A DNA stretch of 64,000 nt from Calonectria ilicicola (lineage: Eukaryota; Ascomycota; Sordariomycetes; Hypocreales; Nectriaceae): contig CP085828.1 in assembly GCA_020809705.1 (NCBI GenBank), positions 5,704,001 to 5,768,000 of the forward strand. Reading direction: 5' to 3'. Below are positions 57,562 to 64,000 of the stretch, one piece after another (positions within the stretch are counted from its first letter, which is position 1; every line of letters starts with the position of its first letter). A program made the position numbers and the translations under genes. Under the pieces are notes generated by a model that did no database searches, was not told where the DNA came from, and worked only from the letters and a program-made list of their open reading frames with translations.

Positions 57562-59639
57562 GACTGGCAAGATTGGCGCAAACCGTGGGTAGAGGCGTCA
57601 AACGTCTGCAAGGCTGAGCGGCAGCCTTTCCCCCACTAACAAGAATATGTCTAAAGAGGGCAGCGAAGTCGCAGCATCGAGATGGGACAGGCGGCGTGGC
57701 AATGGGGGGTGAGCTGGCGAGTGGTTGTGGTGTAGCCCCAGATCAAGGTGAATGCAAAGGCGAAAAGGACAAACGCGGGCGCGCGGGTGGGAATCGGTAG
57801 TGGTTGTGGTGGGCGTCGCGGGTTGGCCGGGGTCCCGGTGGGTTTCGACGACTTACACGCGGTGACAAGGCTCAGAAGGGAAAACGCGAAGAAAAAAATG
57901 GGAGCTCTGGGCCCGGGGGCGTGTAAGTAGCGAGCGTTGTCGACGGCGGCGCGCGGCTTCAGAGACGCGGCGTTGGGTGCTTGTGAACGAGGTGCAAGGT
58001 CTGGAGCAAAGTGGAAGAGGAGATGGAGAAGGAGAAGGAAGAAAGAAGCGGGCTGACGCGCCGGGAGCAACGGCGAAGGGGCCCCGAAAAGCAAGAGAGT
58101 GAGGGTGGGTGTGTGTGTACTGTACTCGGTCGAGGTACTCTGTCTGCTGCGTGTCGAAGTGGGTTGGCCGCCTTGTCTCTCTAGGTCTGTTCGGTACACT
58201 GCTGGGAGAGCCAGTCCAAAAATACGGGGACGTGGGACACATCCGGGTACGCAGCCATGCACCCACGCGTCTGCAGCAGCCCGCGTACCAGCCAGGTACC
58301 GGTGTTGAGATTCCATGGTCGGGGCGGCGCCAGGTACCACTAACTAGTCATGGATCGATCACCCATCAGTGTGTCACGGAAGACACCCGCTGGCCGTGGT
58401 GCCATGGGAAAAAGAAAGGAAAGAGAAAAAAGAGAAAACAAGACTGGCGGGGACAAAGAAGATGACTGATGCACCCAAACTCAAGAACAGACCAGCCCTC
58501 TCAAATATTTCATTGCCATCTGTCTCGTCCCAATGCTCTGGATCCAGGCCAGCAACCTGGTCCTACAGACGAGAGAAAAAAAAAAAACATCCCGGCATGT
58601 CGCCGGCATCACCCTACTGCCCACACCCCTCCCCCCACGGCTCGGCGCTTCCCTTGCTTCCTCCTCCTCCAAACGCCTCACAGAACACTCACCTCCTCCA
58701 CTCCCCCCCGACAGCACCACCTCCCCGGCCGCCAATACCGCCCACTATATCCATTTGCCCACGTTCTTGGGCTTATTCTGCTCGCAATCACCCGCCGCGT
58801 CCAACGCCGTCTGAAGCGCCTTTTTATCATGACTAGTCATAAAGATATCCCCGTTTATATAAAATCGCAAAATATGACCTATTCTTCTGTGGGCCGTAGG
58901 CTGGGCCCGCCTCGTCCGGGACCGCGTTTCCCTCCTTGCTACCATGCCCACCCACAGCTCTCAACAAATCCCGGGAGCAATATCCAAGGGTTTCCACGTA
59001 CGAGGAGATCATGTGCATGCTTTGCAGTTAACCGTAGACATTCTTGGTCGCCTGAAATCGTGCAATATCACCCGCTGCGAACCTTGTAAATCGGAGTTCC
59101 AGCCGTGTCTTCTCCGTGTACATTCGGTATCCCGAGATGCATTTAATTTCTTCCTTTAAAGCATCTCATTCGCTTCCGAATGACACGTTGTGCATCCTTC
59201 AGCTCCCCCTACAAGACCGGGATGAATGCGCTTCCTCAATTGCTCTTCCAGACAGTTCGACAAGCCCGCATCCAGGATCGAGGTTGTTAGCCCCAAAATG
59301 GACATCAGCCTTGCGTCTCACGTGGAATTTCTCCACAAATTCCCAAATTTAGACTCGCTGACTCATCCGCCATGTTGCCATGCCCAACCCGCCTTCGCGA
59401 ATCAGAGCACAGCTCACGATTCAGTTAGGCAAGACATTCCAGATCAGGTTCATCCACGTCGATGTTTCATTTCCACAGCCACGCATGCTGCTGCGGCATC
59501 TCCACGGCGACACATAATAAAATCTATTCAATTTTAAGGGGTATCTATTACATGGCAAATATCGCCGCCATCGGGGTTTGGTGGACAACAACGCCGCCGC
59601 CGAGTCCAAAGATAATTAGCTTGTGCACGCAGGCACATT
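57562..59639. other. intergenic with GA/CT-rich segments
   Basis: This 2 kb stretch is upstream of the Itc1-like gene and downstream of alg8. It is GC-rich and asymmetric (GA-rich on the plus strand) from about 57740 to 58110. That asymmetry keeps a 229-codon minus frame (57651-58340) open, but the frame is low-complexity and rejected. No RNA gene is recognised. Confidence 0.45.
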
Positions 59640-61354
59640 TTAAGCAGTAAAGTAAACCACCATGTATCCCAACCAGCTTCCGACAACACCAATGGCCGAG
59701 TATGAGCTCGTAAACATCAGAGGGATGAACTCATATCGCTGGCCAAATATCACTTGATGCAAAACCGAGCAGTAGAGGATAAGGGGCACGCTCACAACAA
59801 TGTAGAGCGTGCTAAACCGGTCCAGGAGGAAGAACCTAGGCTTGTTCGATGCAGGTGCCAGCCGATCAAATGCCATCAGGAACACTACCAGCCAAAATAC
59901 TGTGTATACAGTCTTTATAGGGAACTCGGCTGGTGTGAAGAGCAGCGGGAACAGAGAGACATGGCCAGCAACGGCCAACGGCCGGAATGCTCCCAAGTGA
60001 CGTCGATCCCGGAGAGCAATCAAACTAAATGGAATGATGACCAGTAGAATGGCCTTCTCATGGACATGCCACCCAAAGAGAAATGAGGCATAGCCGCAGA
60101 GAGTAACGGCGCCGATGAAGTTCTCCCATGTAGCCTGCGTAAACAATTTAATAAGGGGCAAGATTTGGAAAATGAGTGTGAGAGCAAAGCAGATCCTTGG
60201 GCTGATCTCTGGCAAAACGGCAAATGCTGTATCGCCGACCAACCCTCGGGTGACGCTGTGCAGAGCACTTTCATTCACTGTAAGGCCAAGTCTCGGGGCG
60301 ACTATACGATGTCAGTATTGGAGGGAGGAATAGTCAGAGAAGAAACTAGTAAACTTACGGTGGATTAAGACGCGATCCGCAAACGAATAAAGCGCCCAAA
60401 CATTTGGCGCCCAGTACGCATGGCAAAGTCCTCGCGAAAACGGGAAGAGTCTGCTGAGAAGCTGAGGAATCTGTCCCATTGCGGCGAAGGGGCCAAAAGC
60501 AGTGCCGAAAATGGCAGCAATTCCCAGACCAAGCTTGACGCAGTTGAGGAAGCGGATCCTGAAGATAGACTTGCTCGACAGGCAATATGCCCGCAGGAGG
60601 AAAACAAAGTACGCGGGTGCCAGGTACAGGTAGATGTGCTTGAAGCACAGCAACGCCGCAAAGATAAGGCCACTGGACAACAAGCTGTTCTTGCAGCGAG
60701 CGAGAACCAGGGACAGCATCAAGATGCCGTACATGAAGCCATTGTATTGAAAGTGAATGTGGTCAATGATGAGAAGACCAGGCGACAGTATGACTGAAAG
60801 GGCGGCGACCTGGGCGGCTCGTCTCGAAGAAAGCGTGCTCGACTCGATGAAGGTCTGCAGGGCGTAGACGAGGACAAGCTCGGTAATGATGACTGTGGTG
60901 CGCTGGAAGTAGACCGTCTGCCAGCTGTCGTAGTCGAGGTTATAAACGCGAACCATGAGGGGGTCGACGAGACGAGCGACATGGGCCATGACCCATTCGA
61001 AGTAGGCAAAGAAGGGCGGGTAGTCGAGTGTCCATTCCGACGTCTTCTCGTAGTACCAGTCCTTGAGGGGGAGGCTCATGGTGATGGCGAGCCAATTGCG
61101 ATGGACCTCAAAGTCGGTTGATTTGCTAAACGGGCCATGTCAGCTCTTCTGGACGGTTTGGCATGATGTTGCGAAGCTCTTCGGCAAGGATTGGCGGCGT
61201 CCGACCAAGCCGAGCTGCTCCAAGATGGTGCAAGCTGGTCATGACGGATGCGCCCAAGAGAAACAAGGTGCACTCACTAGGCCGGGAACAAGAGCACCTT
61301 GAAGGCGGCGGCGACGAGGGCGCATTGCGCCAGCGTCGGGTAGGACTCTGCCAT
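59640..61354 (-). CDS. alg8: dolichyl-P-Glc:Glc1Man9GlcNAc2-PP-dolichol alpha-1,3-glucosyltransferase (Alg8)
   Basis: This ER membrane enzyme adds the second glucose to the lipid-linked oligosaccharide used for N-glycosylation. Exons are 61354-61278, 61125-60359 and 60301-59640, giving 501 residues; the first intron is 152 bp, long for this genome. Conserved Alg6/Alg8 sequence is clear: [16 protein letters not shown] across the first junction, then [43 protein letters not shown] and [15 protein letters not shown]. Multiple membrane helices and the acidic luminal loop fit the GT57 (GT-C) fold. It is divergent from the lectin gene 1.1 kb away. Confidence 0.96.
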
Positions 61355-62477
61355 TATGGTTGTCGGTGCCGTAGCCTTAGCCTCAGCCTCATGGCCTCGC
61401 CAGTGGAAAAGTTGGGAAGAGGCTGCTGCAGCGAGGGATGGTCAGGTTGGAGCAAGGTGGGCTGCAGCGCATGAGACACGATGGCACCGCCAGCAGCAGA
61501 AACAAGGCCAGTGCAGTGTCCAGATCACCACGACCCGAAGCGGACTAGCGCAAGAATGGTCCGAGCTTCCAGAATGGCAGACGGCGTTGGAGCTGGATGC
61601 AGCCAGGGGCATGTCCTTTTTTTTTTCCTTTTCCTGGGGAGCTGCTCAATCCCGCCAATGGCTTCTTCCTTGGCTTCTACTTGGCGGGTCCTGAGTCGCA
61701 CGCCACGGTGCACAAGCCACATTCATCCAGGATGGAATGCCCCTCGAGGCTACGTCTTAGCTTGTACCTTTGAGGAATGTGCTGTACTTGTCTAGGGGTA
61801 AAGAACTTCCTTCAGGAGTCATGCTCTCAAAATCAGCCTCGACGCTGATTTCGATGCAAATTTTGGTCGAATCAACCAACCTTCAGCTACTCTTGTTCAA
61901 TTCAACTCATAAAGTGACCCTTCTGCTTGACAATTTCGTCGTCCCTCTCTCGAGACGTCATATTTCCCAGGGTCCATCCCGCCGTGGATCGCACTCACGC
62001 AAAAACGACACAGCTTGTCAGACGTAAATAGGACATGCAAATTGCATGGGGAAAAATAATTAAATACATCAAATATCACACGTAAATCCAGCAAGTCTGT
62101 ATTTCCTATTCGTAAACAGCATTTGCTCCCTTGCAATTTTCCCCATTGTTGGGCTATACAAGTAGTCTCCGCCGTCAGGTACCAGACAGACCCTCCCATC
62201 TTAGTTGGTTGCGAGGTACGTAGTGCAAAGGTGTCCTCAGCCTTGCTCGCCGTGGGCCAAGATACACTTCCACCTCCTCTTGCGCCCTCTTCCACCGTCG
62301 CCCCATTCCGCATCCTCGACGATCTGCCGACACGAAGAAAAGCTTGGGCACTTTTTCTTTGTGTGACCGCCTCATTGATACCTGTTGCCCGTTGATCGGC
62401 TTTCGATTCCTCTCCTTGGCCCGGATTTGGTATTGGCAGCTTGCCACGCGACCTCTCAGACATCCAGCCCAACCGCC
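61355..62477. other. divergent promoter region of alg8 and the lectin gene
   Basis: This 1.1 kb stretch lies between two divergent secretory-pathway genes and should hold both promoters. A T11 run occurs near 61617-61627. Open frames here are overlapping and low in domain content; none is supported. Confidence 0.5.
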
Positions 62478-63960
62478 ATGCGTCTCGACATTACCCTCTC
62501 TACGCTGCTGGCAGCAAGCCTGTCACAGGCACAGTATCTGATTAGCGAGCTCAGTTTTGGCCATGCCGGAAGGTCAGTGTTTTTTTATTTTATTTTATTT
62601 TCATTTTATGTCTATCTCAGCCACCTGCCAATCCCACCATCCATCCATCTGCGTCTGCGCTTTGGGAATATCATCGCTTCGCTTGTAAGGCACAATCAGC
62701 TAACACCATGCTTTTCCCTCAAACAGAATAAGCTCTCCCGAATCCCGCGGTCAAATCCCCAACTTCTCTTTGCAGGGCAATCCCACCCAGCCCGAGATCC
62801 TCTCCAACAAGGTCATCCTCACCCCCCTCGCCCCCGGCAACCAACGCGGCGCCATCTGGGCTACACAGACACTGCAGCGCACCCAGTGGATCGCCGACGT
62901 CGACTTCCGTGCCAACGGACCCGAGCGAGGCGGTGGTAACCTGAACATCTGGCTTGCGCGTGGCGGGCCTGGCTCCGTCGGCGCCAGCAGCATCTACACA
63001 GTCGGCAAGTTTGATGGTCTCGCCCTCGTCATCGACAAGCAGGGCAGCTCTGGCGGCATCGTCCGTGGTTTCTTGAACGATGGCACCACCGACTTTAGCA
63101 GCAAGCAGCGTGTAGAGGAGCTTGCTTTTGGCCACTGCTCTTACGCCTACCGAAACCTTGGTCGACCTTCCCAAGTGAAGCTGCGCCAGAACGCTCGTAC
63201 GTTCCGTGTCGAAATTGACGGTCAGCTCTGCTTTGAGACGGACAAGTTCAGCATTCCCCAGGGATACCAGTTTGGTGTTACTGCCGCCACTCCGGACATT
63301 CCCGATTCGTTTGAGCTCTTCAAGGTAGTTGTGATGAGTGACAATAGCGACAGTGGTTCCAACGCCCCCCAGGGCGACAACGCCAACCAGCAGCAGTCCA
63401 GCAGGTTCAACGGTAACAACAACAATAATAATAACAATAACAACAAGAACAACAACAACAACGCCAGGAAGGATTCATATGACGGTGGTGAGCTAGCCGA
63501 TGAGGATGCAGATATCTTTCAGACATCCAAGGCGCAGTTCCAAGACCTACACAACCGCCTCCAGAACACCAACCACCAGCTTTCAGCTCTGCATCGAGTA
63601 TCCTCGCGCCACCAGCAGCAGGATGAGAAACGCCATGAGGAAATTACCCAACTTATCGGGCAGTTGCGCGCCGACATGCGCAAGATTGAAGACATTTCAG
63701 AACTCCAACACCGCATCTCTGATCTCAACCGTGACGTTCAGGAGCTCCGCAAGGAGCTTGCCCGCAAGTTCCAGGCCAACGAGCGCTCTGTCCGCGGTAT
63801 CCTCGACGACCACCACTCATCCATTACTGGGACTCTCATCGACAGCACCCCGGGCCACACGTTCCTCATCCTATGCCTCCTCGGTACCCAAGGGCTTCTT
63901 GTCGCCGCCTTTGTTGTCTACAAGCGTCGCCGCTCAAGCATGCCCAAGAAGTACCTGTAA
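62478..63960 (+). CDS. L-type lectin-like ER-Golgi cargo receptor (Emp46/Emp47-like)
   Basis: This type I membrane protein probably helps load glycoproteins into COPII vesicles. Exons are 62478-62572 and 62727-63960, joined across a 154-bp intron, giving 442 residues. The order is: signal peptide (MRLDITLSTLLAASLSQA), a legume-lectin-like domain (about 24-225, with ELSFGHAGRISSP, GAIWATQTLQRTQWIADVDF and GKFDGLALVIDKQ), an Asn-rich spacer, a coiled coil (about 260-365) for oligomerisation, one membrane helix (FLILCLLGTQGLLVAAFVVY) and a cytosolic tail KRRRSSMPKKYL. The C-terminal KKYL fits a KKxx COPI retrieval signal. Some Ca-site residues of ERGIC-53 appear replaced, as in yeast Emp46/47. 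Confidence 0.93.
63415..63462 (+). repeat. AAC/AAT microsatellite encoding poly-Asn
   Basis: Sixteen consecutive codons encode asparagine apart from one lysine, inside the spacer between the lectin domain and the coiled coil. The mixed AAC/AAT use suggests an older, degenerate repeat rather than a fresh expansion. Confidence 0.9.
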
Positions 63961-64000
63961 TGATGAGTTAGAGAAAAAGGGGCGTCAAGCGTTTTACTCT

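Noticed and set aside
57651..58340. 229-codon minus-strand frame
   Set aside because: Low-complexity Pro/Leu/Ser/Thr composition arising from a GA/CT-asymmetric stretch, no domain, and located in the upstream region of the Itc1-like gene.
1..64000. tRNA, rRNA, CRISPR or intact transposon
   Set aside because: No B-box in a credible tRNA context, no rRNA-like sequence, no spaced direct repeats and no transposase or reverse-transcriptase frame was seen by eye. A dedicated scan (for example tRNAscan-SE or a repeat-library search) would settle this.

Overview
The window is nuclear DNA of a filamentous ascomycete (Pezizomycotina, most likely a Sordariomycete). Nearly every multi-exon gene carries 47-90 bp introns with GTNNGN donors, CTRAY-like branch points and YAG acceptors. 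The gene families are fungal: a STAND/NLR protein, DUF6536, Zn2Cys6 regulator, Tri3-like acyltransferase, Itc1, Alg8 and Mis12. The species cannot be fixed from sequence alone. Exon structures were built by hand from reading-frame continuity, splice signals and remembered family patterns; coordinates may be off by a base or two.

Left part, about 0-47 kb, looks accessory. A NACHT-ankyrin NLR gene (411-3634, minus) carries an in-frame TAG between its N-terminal domain and its NACHT domain. It is followed by a pectin-degradation neighbourhood: a GH78 alpha-L-rhamnosidase (5370-8187, plus), a GH28 exo-polygalacturonase-like gene (8651-10328, minus) and a GH28 endo-polygalacturonase (19850-20984, minus). 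Between the two GH28 genes lie a DUF6536 membrane protein (12405-15118), a secreted asparaginase-like protein with altered catalytic motifs (15931-17399) and an F-box-like protein with a proline-rich tandem repeat (17919-19604). After a 4.4 kb stretch with no supported gene come a secreted M28 aminopeptidase (25390-27027), an MDR oxidoreductase (27739-29089), a Gly/Ser/Ala-repeat secreted protein (29470-30636, minus) and a membrane-anchored ADAM-type metalloprotease without a visible disintegrin domain (32051-33917, minus).

The 33.9-37.4 kb stretch has no supported gene but holds two palindromes and a short interstitial (TTAGGG)3 tract. Then follow a WW-domain protein (37410-38907) and a compact putative metabolite mini-cluster: a phytanoyl-CoA-type Fe(II)/2-oxoglutarate dioxygenase (39713-40722), a Tri3-like acyltransferase (40837-42318, minus) and a Zn2Cys6 regulator (42523-44410, minus). 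A secreted repetitive Ser/Thr/Pro protein (46093-47004) ends this part.

Right part, about 48-64 kb, is a conserved housekeeping block with more GC-rich coding sequence: Mis12/Mtw1 kinetochore protein, mitochondrial PPR protein, Gtt1-like glutathione transferase, Itc1/Acf1-type ISWI subunit, Alg8 glucosyltransferase and an Emp46/47-like cargo lectin. Alg8 and the lectin are divergent neighbours that both act on N-glycoproteins in the early secretory pathway. The most interesting items are the dioxygenase-acyltransferase-regulator mini-cluster, the NLR stop codon with its possible splice bypass, the disintegrin-less ADAM and the asparaginase with altered motifs.
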